From contig NZ_RQYM01000007.1 in NCBI RefSeq assembly GCF_003859945.1, forward strand, positions 62,001 to 126,000: DNA of 64,000 nt, in the 5' to 3' direction. The notes beneath the pieces were generated by a model. The model was not told the DNA's origin. It ran no database searches and worked only from the letters and a program-made list of their open reading frames with translations. Position 1 is the first letter of the stretch, and the number at the start of each line of letters is the position of its first letter. This stretch comes from Leucobacter sp. OH1287 (lineage in GTDB: Bacteria; Actinomycetota; Actinomycetes; Actinomycetales; Microbacteriaceae). Positions 34,766-42,991 of this stretch are shown here, piece after piece. The translations under genes were made by a program, and so were the position numbers.

Positions 34766-36409
34766 TTATTTTTCGATGCTGACGTTGTAGAACCATGGCC
34801 GGGCAACAGCCTCACCGCGGAAGCCTTTAACGTATGGCTGCACACCATACACCTGTGGCTCCTCAAACAGTGGCAGCACGTAGTAGTTGTCGGTGAGGTA
34901 GTGCTGTACCTCCTGTGCGGCTGCGATTCGATCCTCCTCGGCCGCGCTCGATGAGATCTTCTCTAGCAGGCTCTCCAGGTGTGGATCGCCGATCTCACCG
35001 GTTGCTGCGTTGTAGTTGAGCAGCTGGTTGCGGTTCTTTGAGTAGTAGAGTGACTTGATGACGTCGTAGTCAGCGCGGCCAACCATGGTGTGACGGATCT
35101 GCACCTGGTTGATGTCCTTCGATGCCTCGTCCTGTGCGGCGAAGTCACCGGCGAAGATGTTTACCTTAATACCGATCTTGCCGAGCTGCTCCTGCACCTT
35201 GGTTATAACCTCTTTGGAGCGTGGCTGTGGCAGTGCCTCGTTGAAGGTGATCTCCAGCTTAGCGCCGTCTTTTTCACGGATGCCGTCGCTGCCGAGCTTC
35301 CAACCGGCCTCGTCAAGCAGTTTCTCTGCCTGCTTTGGATCGTACTTGTAAGCCTTGCTGACATCAACGTGTGCTTTTGAGCGTGAGTCAACCGGGCTGG
35401 TTGCCAGCGGGTATGACTCGGTGAACAGTGACTTCACGATGCCCTCACGGTCGATGCCGGCGAAGATTGCCTGACGCACCTTAATATCGCTGAGCAGCGG
35501 GTGGAGGAAACGGAAGTCGAGCTGGTTGGTCATACCACCGGTTGAGTAAGACTTAATCTCCGCGCCTGAGGCCTTCACCTCTTTTTCTTTCGGAGCTGAA
35601 ATCTCACGCACAACATCTGCCTGACCGGAGGTTAGCGCACCGATTCGCACTGACTCCTCGGCGGCAAGAATGTACTTAATGCCATCGATCTGGGCGCGAC
35701 CCTGGTGCTTGTTAGCTGGAGGAGCCCAGTCGTAGTCTTCACGCGCGGTGAGGGTGAGCTCGGATCCAACCTTCTCGTCAGAGATCACGAACGGACCTGA
35801 GCCGATAATGGTTGTTGCGTTTCCTGGACCAAACTCTTCGCTTGTTTTGTCGAGTGTTGCGTCAGATAGCAGACCAGCGTTGTAAACGCTAACCGCCTGC
35901 GCAAAGCCAGGAGCTGGGGCGGTGAAGTAGAACTTGACGGTGTCCTCGTCTACCACCTCGCCGCGCTCAAAGTTGCTGATCTGCTCAGACGGGCTGAGCT
36001 TCCGCTCTGGGTCACCCAGCGCGAACAGGCTGATGTTCTTGACAACGTTCTCTGAGGTCAGCGGGGTGCCGTCTGAGTAGGTGACATCGGTACGAATATC
36101 GAAGGTGTACTCAGTTGCGTCCTCGTTCACCTCTGGCAGTGAGGTTGCGATCCACGGTGACAGCTCGAAGGTTTCTGGGTCCTGGAAGAGCAGTCGGTCG
36201 GTGATCTGGTTTACAACACCACCGTTTGGATAGTAGCCAGCGGATGCCGGGTAGAGGGTTGTGAAGGTGTTTGGCTCCAGGTAGGTGAGGATCTTCTCTC
36301 CGCCCTCGCCCGAGCTGTTCGCCTTGTCTGAGTCACCGGCACCTCCTGCGCAACCCGCGAGCAACGCAACGGTTGCGGCGGCGGCACCAAGTTTCACAAT
36401 GTTCTTCAT
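34766..36409 (-). CDS. Peptide ABC transporter substrate-binding lipoprotein
   Basis: This 547-residue SBP_bac_5 protein has a lipoprotein signal ending LLAGC (about residues 16-20), a Gly/Ser/Glu linker, and a DppA/OppA-like binding domain including SDGTPLTSENVVKNISLFALG, DTVKFYFTAP and the long C-terminal lobe. It captures oligopeptides or related solutes at the cell surface. I chose ATG 36409 over GTG 36415 (AGG five bases upstream of it). It is divergent from the FAD/NAD(P) protein; the shared gap is about 145 bases. Confidence 0.93.
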   Translation of the reverse strand: MKNIVKLGAAAATVALLAGCAGGAGDSDKANSSGEGGEKILTYLEPNTFTTLYPASAGYYPNGGVVNQITDRLLFQDPETFELSPWIATSLPEVNEDATEYTFDIRTDVTYSDGTPLTSENVVKNISLFALGDPERKLSPSEQISNFERGEVVDEDTVKFYFTAPAPGFAQAVSVYNAGLLSDATLDKTSEEFGPGNATTIIGSGPFVISDEKVGSELTLTAREDYDWAPPANKHQGRAQIDGIKYILAAEESVRIGALTSGQADVVREISAPKEKEVKASGAEIKSYSTGGMTNQLDFRFLHPLLSDIKVRQAIFAGIDREGIVKSLFTESYPLATSPVDSRSKAHVDVSKAYKYDPKQAEKLLDEAGWKLGSDGIREKDGAKLEITFNEALPQPRSKEVITKVQEQLGKIGIKVNIFAGDFAAQDEASKDINQVQIRHTMVGRADYDVIKSLYYSKNRNQLLNYNAATGEIGDPHLESLLEKISSSAAEEDRIAAAQEVQHYLTDNYYVLPLFEEPQVYGVQPYVKGFRGEAVARPWFYNVSIEK

Positions 36410-36555
36410 TTTCACCTGTTCTTGTGTAGGGGTTGGTTACGACAATGTATTCGAATCTATCACAAAATATGATACGACTTATTAGCTAATGTAATAATTT
36501 GTTATATTTAGAAGCTGAAGAGATTAAACCACCCTTAACCCCACGGGAGCAACAG

Positions 36556-38523
36556 TTGAGTTCTGCTATCGCAGTTGTTGGAGCCGGTCCTCGAGGAATC
36601 TCAATTATCGAGCGGATCGCGGCAATTTCACCAGAAAAACCCTTGCGGATCCACATTATCGACGACTCAGAAATCGGTGCCGGACGGATCTGGAACACCG
36701 CCGCAACCTCGCAGCTGTGCATGAACACGCTCGCCGGCGCGGTGACACTGTTCACCGAACCGGGCTCCTCCGTGAAGGCGCCGGTTGTTGAGGGACCGAC
36801 CATGTTCGAGTGGCTGAGGAGCCTCCGCGGTGAGCGGATCGAGAATCCCGCTAAACAGGCTGTGCTCGACGAACACCCGCCAACTATCCCCGCCGAGTTC
36901 CTGACCGAGATACGGGTCTCCGAACCGTGGTCTAACCCGTCACGCCCGCTCTACGGCCACTACCTGAGCTGGGTTTACCGCGTGGTGAAGGGCTGGCTCC
37001 CCGAGCACATCGAGCTGGTAGAGAACAACAGCAGGGCGGTGCGGATCCACCCGGGTAGAGGCCACGATGAGATAACCCTCGCAAACGGCAAGACCGTGAG
37101 GGCTGACGCGACCGTGCTCGCGATCGGCTGGCAGAAACCCGCCGCAACCGCCGCGGAGACATCGCTCGCGAAAACAGGGCTTAAGTGGGTTGGCCCGGAC
37201 AACCCGGTCGAACAGGACCTCAGCGGTATTAAGCCCGGTCAGAGTGTGCTTGTGCGCGGTCTGGGGATGGGCTTCTTTGATGTGATGGCGCTGCTGACAA
37301 TCGGGCGCGGCGGTCGTTTCGTGCCCGTCGATAACGCTGGTGAGACCGGCGAGGCTGGCGGAGCTAACGCGGTGAATGCCAGCGAGCCGGGAGACAACGG
37401 CGCCTGGGTGCGCCCAACCCCGGCCAGACTGCGCTACATCCCGAGCGGCGAGGAACCGCGCCTGTTTGTTGGCTCGGGCCGCGGCTACCCGTTCCTCCCG
37501 AAGAGCGACTACCAGAGCCTGCCCCCGAAGGCGGTGCAGCGGCGGTTTAGAGAGCGTGTCGCCGAGCTGCGGGACGCCGAGCGCATCGACTTTACGAGCG
37601 AGGTTTATCCCGCGCTGATCCAAGATGCTTTTGAGGCGTACTACACAGCCCTGGCTGCGGAAAACCCCGCCGCGTTAAACGCCGATCTGTCTGAGATTGT
37701 CGCCGAGATTGACACGCTAAACCCGTTGGATTTAACCGCGTTTGAGGAAACGCTCGCGCGCTTTGTGACGAGCGACGGTGAGGCTTTTTATCTCAGCTAC
37801 TGGCTGGATCCGCTCGCAGGCATAAAACTCAGTTTTGCTGAGCTACAGCAGCACCTGCAAGGTGAGCTCGCAAACGACATCGACGAGGCGATTAGGGCGA
37901 TTAAAAGCCCGGTCAAACAGGCTCTCTGGGCGCTGAGTTCGGCGCGCGCACGAACCGCGATTTTAGGCGCAAAGGGTAAGTACACTTGGGAGTCGCGCAG
38001 CGGTGAACTGTCGGAGTTTATGGCGTTTGGGCAGATGGTTGGATCCGGCCCGCCACTGTTTCGATCACAGCAGCTGCTCGCGCTCGCCGAGGCGGGAATT
38101 GTCAGCTTCATCGGCGCGAAACCTGAGATTACTGCGACACCCGCTGGCTATATTACCAGCTCACAGTCGCTCAGCGACGAGGTGGGCGCCGAGGTGCTTG
38201 TTGATGCTTGGATGCACAGCCCCGATGTGCGAAGGCCCGGCGATCCGCTCGCGATTTCACTCGGGGACCGGGTGCGACCGTGGAGCGAAACCAGCGAGAT
38301 TGGCTCGCGCGTTGAAACCGGGTCGCCCGAGGTTGAAGCTGAGACCGGCAGGCTGCTAAATAAGGCAGGGGGTGCGGATCCGCGCCTGCACATGGTCGGT
38401 ATTCCGCTCTATGCGCAGCTGCCAGACACCACTATCTCCCCGATTCCGGGCTCTGACGCGCAGCTTTTGCAGGAAACCGACCGGGTTGCTGCAAGCGTGC
38501 TGCGCCAGGCCAGGGTCGGGTAG
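36556..38523 (+). CDS. FAD/NAD(P)-binding protein (NAD_binding_9 type)
   Basis: This 655-residue cytoplasmic protein has a Rossmann start AIAVVGAGPRGISIIERIA (about 4-22), RIWNTAATSQLCMNTLAGAV, a large middle domain and further glycine motifs. It fits the large FAD/NAD(P)-binding family that Pfam calls NAD_binding_9, whose substrates are mostly unknown. The best start is TTG 36556, with GGGAG six bases upstream; a TTG at 36499 is less likely because it has no ribosome site. It is divergent from the peptide-binding lipoprotein, which suggests a role in processing an imported compound (inference). A Gly/Asn/Ala-rich insertion occurs near residue 285. Confidence 0.85.
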   Translation: MSSAIAVVGAGPRGISIIERIAAISPEKPLRIHIIDDSEIGAGRIWNTAATSQLCMNTLAGAVTLFTEPGSSVKAPVVEGPTMFEWLRSLRGERIENPAKQAVLDEHPPTIPAEFLTEIRVSEPWSNPSRPLYGHYLSWVYRVVKGWLPEHIELVENNSRAVRIHPGRGHDEITLANGKTVRADATVLAIGWQKPAATAAETSLAKTGLKWVGPDNPVEQDLSGIKPGQSVLVRGLGMGFFDVMALLTIGRGGRFVPVDNAGETGEAGGANAVNASEPGDNGAWVRPTPARLRYIPSGEEPRLFVGSGRGYPFLPKSDYQSLPPKAVQRRFRERVAELRDAERIDFTSEVYPALIQDAFEAYYTALAAENPAALNADLSEIVAEIDTLNPLDLTAFEETLARFVTSDGEAFYLSYWLDPLAGIKLSFAELQQHLQGELANDIDEAIRAIKSPVKQALWALSSARARTAILGAKGKYTWESRSGELSEFMAFGQMVGSGPPLFRSQQLLALAEAGIVSFIGAKPEITATPAGYITSSQSLSDEVGAEVLVDAWMHSPDVRRPGDPLAISLGDRVRPWSETSEIGSRVETGSPEVEAETGRLLNKAGGADPRLHMVGIPLYAQLPDTTISPIPGSDAQLLQETDRVAASVLRQARVG

Positions 38524-38592
38524 CGGTTAGGGACACCACCGCCCCGCAGGCCAGGTCAATCCGTTCGGCGGCGGCTAGCGCTTAAGCCGCGG

Positions 38593-39531
38593 CTAGCGCT
38601 TCTTTTTGCCGCTCTTCGCGCGTTTCTTAGCCTCGTTCTTGGCGCGCTTTTCGAGCCGTTTCCGAAGCTTCTTGCCGCGTTTTCTGGTGCGTTTCGTCAT
38701 CTCATTGAGTACCTGCTGCCACTCGGTGAGGTCTCTGATTCGCCCCTGCCACCTCTCGGTTGTCTCGGTTGTCTCGCCTGTCTCAGCTGTCTCGGGTTTT
38801 AACAGCGGCTCTTTCAGCGTGCCGTCTTTGCCGATCCAGGGTTTCAGCGCGAGCGCGTCTTTCGCCTGCAGGCTCGCATCGATCAGCTGCCTAAACGGTG
38901 TCGCAACATCCCTGCCGCGATAGCTGAGCGGCTCCCCCGCGGCATAGTATTTTTCGAGGGCGAGATCCCAATAATCGCGGGTTTTAGGGATCCTGGCCGC
39001 GTTAAAACCGTCTGGCACAACAATCAGGTTGCCCAGCGTGCACGCCGAGCGAATAAACTCGTGCAGCGCCGGGTCGCCCCAAAACTCGTGCAGTTTCGGT
39101 TCGGGCGATGCCATGTCCTGCAAAAGCACGGGTGCGTAGCTTGCGATGCCGCCGATTCTGCCGTCCCGGAAACAGCTGCGCAGCACGGGCGACGCCGCAA
39201 CCGTGTACAGCAGCCCGGTGCTGAGGATCGTGGGGATCGAGCAGATCCAATCACCCTGCAAATATTTTTGTGGATCGCCGCTGCCACGTAGGGGGTGCGG
39301 CCGGAGCTCAAAACCGCCGAGGCCGTCCCAGAGATGTCGGAAGAAACTCTGACTGAGGTAGCCCGCCTCAATGGGCAGTCGCTGCCCGGGCGGGAGTGTT
39401 TGATAGATCAGCCAGGCTTTTAGATGGTCGGCGCTCGCCTCACCCTGCAGGCTCAGCCCCTCGCGAAGCTCAGCTGGAATCGCGTCCTCCAAGAGGAAGC
39501 GGTCAAGATCAAAAACTACGTTCTCCTCCAT
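38593..39531 (-). CDS. Conserved hypothetical protein with Lys/Arg-rich tail
   Basis: This 312-residue protein has a central conserved block with FWGDPALHEFIRSACTLGN and PKTRDYWDLALEKYY (about 155-215), suggesting a real family I cannot name. Residues 248-265 are a Thr/Glu-rich linker from a 9-bp tandem repeat, and the last 35 are almost all Lys/Arg, so the tail may bind nucleic acid or the cell envelope. I chose ATG 39531 (MEENVVFDLD): a minus-strand TATAGT lies six bases before it, indicating leaderless transcription. No partner is evident. Confidence 0.7.
   Translation of the reverse strand: MEENVVFDLDRFLLEDAIPAELREGLSLQGEASADHLKAWLIYQTLPPGQRLPIEAGYLSQSFFRHLWDGLGGFELRPHPLRGSGDPQKYLQGDWICSIPTILSTGLLYTVAASPVLRSCFRDGRIGGIASYAPVLLQDMASPEPKLHEFWGDPALHEFIRSACTLGNLIVVPDGFNAARIPKTRDYWDLALEKYYAAGEPLSYRGRDVATPFRQLIDASLQAKDALALKPWIGKDGTLKEPLLKPETAETGETTETTERWQGRIRDLTEWQQVLNEMTKRTRKRGKKLRKRLEKRAKNEAKKRAKSGKKKR
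38755..38790. repeat. 9-bp tandem repeat in a hypothetical gene
   Basis: Four 9-base units start at 38755, 38764, 38773 and 38782 (CTCGGTTGT and two variants), encoding ETT-type tripeptides. The frame is preserved. Confidence 0.9.
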
Positions 39532-39579
39532 GACCAGACTATAGCAAAACAAACCGATCAAAGACTGAAAACAGGCGGG

Positions 39580-39948
39580 CTAGCCGCTGTAGTTGAGTGA
39601 CAGGAAAGCTACCGCCGCGAGCGTCACAACCAGCCCGACGGTCTGGGTTATGCTCGGTTTTTCTTTCCAAAAAATCAGCGCCAACAGGATCGTCACCGTC
39701 CAGTACGGGTCCGCCTGACTTGCCTCTTTCGAGAGGATGAAACAGGCGCCAACCATAACCGAGGCGATCAGCGCGTATGGCAGCACCGCGATGGCCGGGC
39801 CGATAGCAACTGCCCGATAGATGAACACGAGCGAGGCAACAGACCAGAACACCGCTGCCGCAACAGCGAAAAGTATTCCGAGATCATACGCCACACCTCT
39901 GTTAGCCGGTTTGTCGGTCTTGCAGGATTGCGGGATCCGCACAAGCAC
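39580..39948 (-). CDS. Short EamA/SMR-like membrane protein
   Basis: The 122-residue protein has four hydrophobic helices (about 23-44, 50-72, 80-92 and 99-118) and the DMT-family look: YRAVAIGPAIAVLPYA and IFWKEKPSITQTVGLVVTLAAVAFLSL. Full EamA proteins are about 300 residues with ten helices, so this is either a single-domain small transporter or a shortened remnant. The GTG start at 39948 has no clear ribosome site; another GTG lies 54 bases downstream after AGAGG. A strong -35 and a palindrome precede it (39969-40014). Confidence 0.55.
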   Translation of the reverse strand: MLVRIPQSCKTDKPANRGVAYDLGILFAVAAAVFWSVASLVFIYRAVAIGPAIAVLPYALIASVMVGACFILSKEASQADPYWTVTILLALIFWKEKPSITQTVGLVVTLAAVAFLSLNYSG

Positions 39949-39968
39949 CTGATTATCTTTTCGCCAGA

Positions 39969-40014
39969 GTTATCTGTCTAAAGCTATATTGCCCCCCAGA
40001 TAACCGATTGTCAA
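39969..40014 (-). promoter_or_regulatory. Strong -35 and inverted repeat upstream of EamA-like gene
   Basis: A minus-strand consensus TTGACA lies at 40009-40014 with CAATATA-type sequence 17-18 bases on. Flanking it, GTTATCTG (39969-39976) and CAGATAAC (39997-40004) form a perfect inverted repeat around the -10. This looks like a repressed promoter, with an unknown repressor. Confidence 0.5.
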
Positions 40015-40044
40015 GTGTTTCCACAGGTGCTTTTACAATCCGAA

Positions 40045-40371
40045 CTAGGCACTCCCGTCGCGCTGCACCTGGTGATCGACAATATACTGTTTACCCACAC
40101 CAACGGCGACCCCACCGAGGATCGCGTCAAACTCAGGCGCCAGTCGATCCCGCTGTGGATGCTCCAACCACTCAAGATAGCCTTTCTCATCTGGCCAGTT
40201 TGCGGTCACCAGAATCTCACCGCTGCCGTCAGCCGCAACCGCAATATCGCTGCTGACCTGCCTGGTCAGACGCAGCGACTCGCGCAGAATCTCCTCATCA
40301 CGATACAGCTGCAGCAGCTTCTCCGCCTGCTCCGGATTCGTTTTAATCACCAGAATTGACCGATATATCAC
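40045..40371 (-). CDS. ABM-domain monooxygenase-like protein
   Basis: This 108-residue ferredoxin-like fold protein belongs to the antibiotic-biosynthesis monooxygenase (ABM) group: MIYRSILVIKTNPEQAEKLLQ, a middle strand ILVTANWPDEKGYLEWLEHP, and FDAILGG near the end. Relatives oxidise quinols or other aromatics, or sense them, as dimers. It starts with GTG directly after the ATPase stop TAG, with GGGGAAG upstream, so it is the last gene of the peptide importer operon. Its role there is unknown. Confidence 0.75.
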   Translation of the reverse strand: MIYRSILVIKTNPEQAEKLLQLYRDEEILRESLRLTRQVSSDIAVAADGSGEILVTANWPDEKGYLEWLEHPQRDRLAPEFDAILGGVAVGVGKQYIVDHQVQRDGSA

Positions 40372-41181
40372 CTAAATCTTCCCCTCAGTTACAGTGTTAA
40401 CGCCGGGCAGTCTCCCCATCCCGTCAACGGCTGGAATCGCCGCCAAAAGCCGCTTAGTGTATTCTCGCTGCGGATCCTCCCACACCTGTGCCGCGGAACC
40501 CTGCTCAACCAGACTCCCCCGCTGCATAACCGCTATCTGGTCCGCGATAATCCGCACAACAGCCAGGTCGTGACTAATAAACAGTAGCGCCGCACCGGAC
40601 TCTAACGCGAGTTTACGCATCAGTGTCGCAACCTTCGCCTGCAAACTAGCGTCGAGGGAAGCAATTGGCTCATCACCGATTAGCAGCTCGGGTCCGGCAG
40701 CAATGGCGCGGGCAATCGCGATCCGCTGCCGCTGCCCACCCGAGAACTGGTGAGGGTAACGGCTTTGAGTCTCGGTGGGTAATTCGACCTGTTGCAGCAG
40801 ATCCGCGACACTCCAGCTGTCTTTCACCGGGTTTGCGCGCAGCCCGTCAGCAATTTGACTGCCGATGGTGCGGCGAGGGTTGAGTGAGGCGTACGGGTTT
40901 TGGAAAACCATCTGGATACGCATTAGTTCACGCGGGCGCCGTCGCATGCCAAGCGGCGCGACGGGGTTGCCCTTAAACAGAATCTCACCGCCCGAAACAG
41001 GCACTAGCCCACAAACCGCTTTAGCGAGGGTTGATTTACCGCAGCCAGATTCACCAACGAGTCCAACCACGCTAGCCGGTTCAACAGCGAGGTTAACGCC
41101 TTTAACAGCCTCAAAACTGCCGCCGCTCGGGAGCTTATAGCGCACACTCGTCTCTTTTATTTGCAGTAGTTGCTGTGCCAT
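40372..41181 (-). CDS. Peptide ABC transporter ATPase (DppF-type)
   Basis: The 269-residue ATPase has GESGCGKST, QNPYASLNPRRT, FSGGQRQRI and LLIGDEPIASLD in order. It pairs with the upstream DppD-type ATPase at 41181. The ATG overlaps that gene's stop codon by one base. The last stretch VDGMGRLPGVNTVTEGKI is typical of a DppF-like C-terminal end. It energises uptake with the permeases at 42110 and 42988. Confidence 0.92.
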   Translation of the reverse strand: MAQQLLQIKETSVRYKLPSGGSFEAVKGVNLAVEPASVVGLVGESGCGKSTLAKAVCGLVPVSGGEILFKGNPVAPLGMRRRPRELMRIQMVFQNPYASLNPRRTIGSQIADGLRANPVKDSWSVADLLQQVELPTETQSRYPHQFSGGQRQRIAIARAIAAGPELLIGDEPIASLDASLQAKVATLMRKLALESGAALLFISHDLAVVRIIADQIAVMQRGSLVEQGSAAQVWEDPQREYTKRLLAAIPAVDGMGRLPGVNTVTEGKI

Positions 41182-42110
41182 TACAGCTCACCGTCCCTCT
41201 TATCTGTCAGCTCCTGCACCGTTATCACTTCGGTGCTCGATGATTCAACAGCGCCCGGCAAAAACGGCTCATGGTTTGGCAAAGCCTGCACGAGCGCTCT
41301 TGTGTAAGCGTGCTGTGGCCGACGCAGCACCTCAAAACGTTCACCCTCCTCGACGATAACGCCCTCACGCATAACCGAGATACGTGTGGCAAGGGAGCTC
41401 ATAACGCCGAGATCGTGGGTGATGAGCAGCACCGCGAGATCAAGTTCATCACAGAGGCTGCGCAAAAGCTGCAGCACTCCAGCCTGCACGGTGACGTCCA
41501 GAGCGGTGGTTGGTTCGTCCGCGATCAGAATCTCGGGATCGCAGATAATCGCGATCGCAATGGCGATCCGCTGCAGCTGCCCACCCGAGAACTGGTGAGG
41601 GTACTTCTTGAGCGCGATCTCTGGGTCAGGCACCTGTACCAGCCGCAGCGTCTCAATTGCTTTCTGTCGCGCTGCGGCTTTACTGATCCCGGTGTGCACC
41701 CGCAGGTGGTCGGTGAGTTGCCTCCCAATACTCAGCATCGGGTGCAGGCTCGCGGTTGGATCCTGAAACACCATCGCGATCTTGCTACCACGCAGCCTGT
41801 TCTGCGCTTTCTCCGAATTGTGCAGCAGGTTTTGCCCCTGAAACAGCACCTCACCCGTCGCCTTGGATCCCTCTGGCAAAACCCCGCAGATGGTCAGCCC
41901 GGTGAGCGATTTACCGGAACCGGATTCACCCGCTAGCCCGGTGATCTGGCCGGGTGTGAGCGTCAGGTCGATGCCCTTAATAACCTCCTTGCCGCGAATG
42001 CTGAGCCGCAGGTCACTGATCTGCAACCCCTGTTTCAGGTTGGTTTCAGCAACATCTTGATGCTGTGCCCGCTGCTGTGGATCATGCTGGGCAGTGTTCT
42101 GATTGCGCAT
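41181..42110 (-). CDS. Peptide ABC transporter ATPase (DppD-type)
   Basis: This 309-residue ATPase has GESGSGKSL (Walker A), QDPTASLHPM, FSGGQLQRI and ILIADEPTTALD, and the oligopeptide C-terminal region ALPNHEPFLPG near the end. A 20-residue Gln/His-rich start precedes the fold (NQNTAQHDPQQRAQHQDVAE). Its first base overlaps the last base of the DppC permease gene. It belongs to the second peptide importer of the window. Confidence 0.92.
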   Translation of the reverse strand: MRNQNTAQHDPQQRAQHQDVAETNLKQGLQISDLRLSIRGKEVIKGIDLTLTPGQITGLAGESGSGKSLTGLTICGVLPEGSKATGEVLFQGQNLLHNSEKAQNRLRGSKIAMVFQDPTASLHPMLSIGRQLTDHLRVHTGISKAAARQKAIETLRLVQVPDPEIALKKYPHQFSGGQLQRIAIAIAIICDPEILIADEPTTALDVTVQAGVLQLLRSLCDELDLAVLLITHDLGVMSSLATRISVMREGVIVEEGERFEVLRRPQHAYTRALVQALPNHEPFLPGAVESSSTEVITVQELTDKRDGEL

Positions 42111-42991
42111 TAAACAGCCCTCCCCTGTACTGCATCTTGGGTGCGTGGATCCAGCGAGTCACGCAGTGAGTCGCCGATGAAGTTGAACGCCATCACCACG
42201 GTGAAGATCGCTAGGCCGGGGAATGCCGCGATCCACCAGGCAGAGAAGTTTTCAAGCCCGGCAGAGACCATGGCGCCCCAGTCTGGTGCGGGTGGAACCG
42301 CGCCAAGCCCGAGGAAGCTGAGACCGGCAAGCAGCAGAATCGCGGTGCCGACATCGAGCATCGCGAGCACAAACACCGGAGCCAGCACGTTCGGCAGCAC
42401 ATCTCGACGCAGCGAAGTGAAGGCGCTGGCGCCGAGCAGCCTGCCAGCGATCACATACTCTTGACCTCGTGCCGCAACCACGAGCGAGCGGGTCACCCTG
42501 GCGTAGGCTGGCCAGCTGACGATCAGCATGGCGATAACAGCGTTCGTGAGGCTTGGACCGAGCGCCGCGGTGATAACCATGGCGAGGATGATGGTTGGGA
42601 AGGCGAAAACGAGATCCGCAACACGCATAATCACCTCGTCGACAACGCGCCCAAAATAACCCGCGATAGCGCCAAGCAGCCCGCCGATGCACATTGCCGC
42701 GAGAACAAGCCCGAGCGCGAGCGGCAGTGAGATACGGCTACCGTGAATAACACGACTGAGCACGTCACGCCCAACCTGGTCGGTGCCGAACAGGTGCTCG
42801 GCGCTCGGTGGCTGCAGCCTGTCATAGGCTTGGGCGAGCGGATCCGCCGGGGCAATGAACGGTGCGAACAGGATCAGCACCACCCAGAAAAGCACAATAA
42901 CAGCGCCCGTGATTGCCAGTGGTGTGCGGAAGCTCGCGGGGAGGCCGAGCCTGCGGCGGCGTTTGGTTTGCTGTGTTAAAACATCAGTCAT
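42110..42991 (-). CDS. Peptide ABC transporter permease (DppC-type)
   Basis: The 293-residue permease has the DppC N-terminal helix, AEHLFGTDQVGRDVLSRVIHGSR, and six helices with the loop AGRLLGASAFTSLRRDVLPN. It forms the channel with the DppB-type subunit; its ATG overlaps that gene's stop by 4 bases. The basic start (QTKRRRRLGLP) is normal for orientation. Confidence 0.92.
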   Translation of the reverse strand: MTDVLTQQTKRRRRLGLPASFRTPLAITGAVIVLFWVVLILFAPFIAPADPLAQAYDRLQPPSAEHLFGTDQVGRDVLSRVIHGSRISLPLALGLVLAAMCIGGLLGAIAGYFGRVVDEVIMRVADLVFAFPTIILAMVITAALGPSLTNAVIAMLIVSWPAYARVTRSLVVAARGQEYVIAGRLLGASAFTSLRRDVLPNVLAPVFVLAMLDVGTAILLLAGLSFLGLGAVPPAPDWGAMVSAGLENFSAWWIAAFPGLAIFTVVMAFNFIGDSLRDSLDPRTQDAVQGRAV

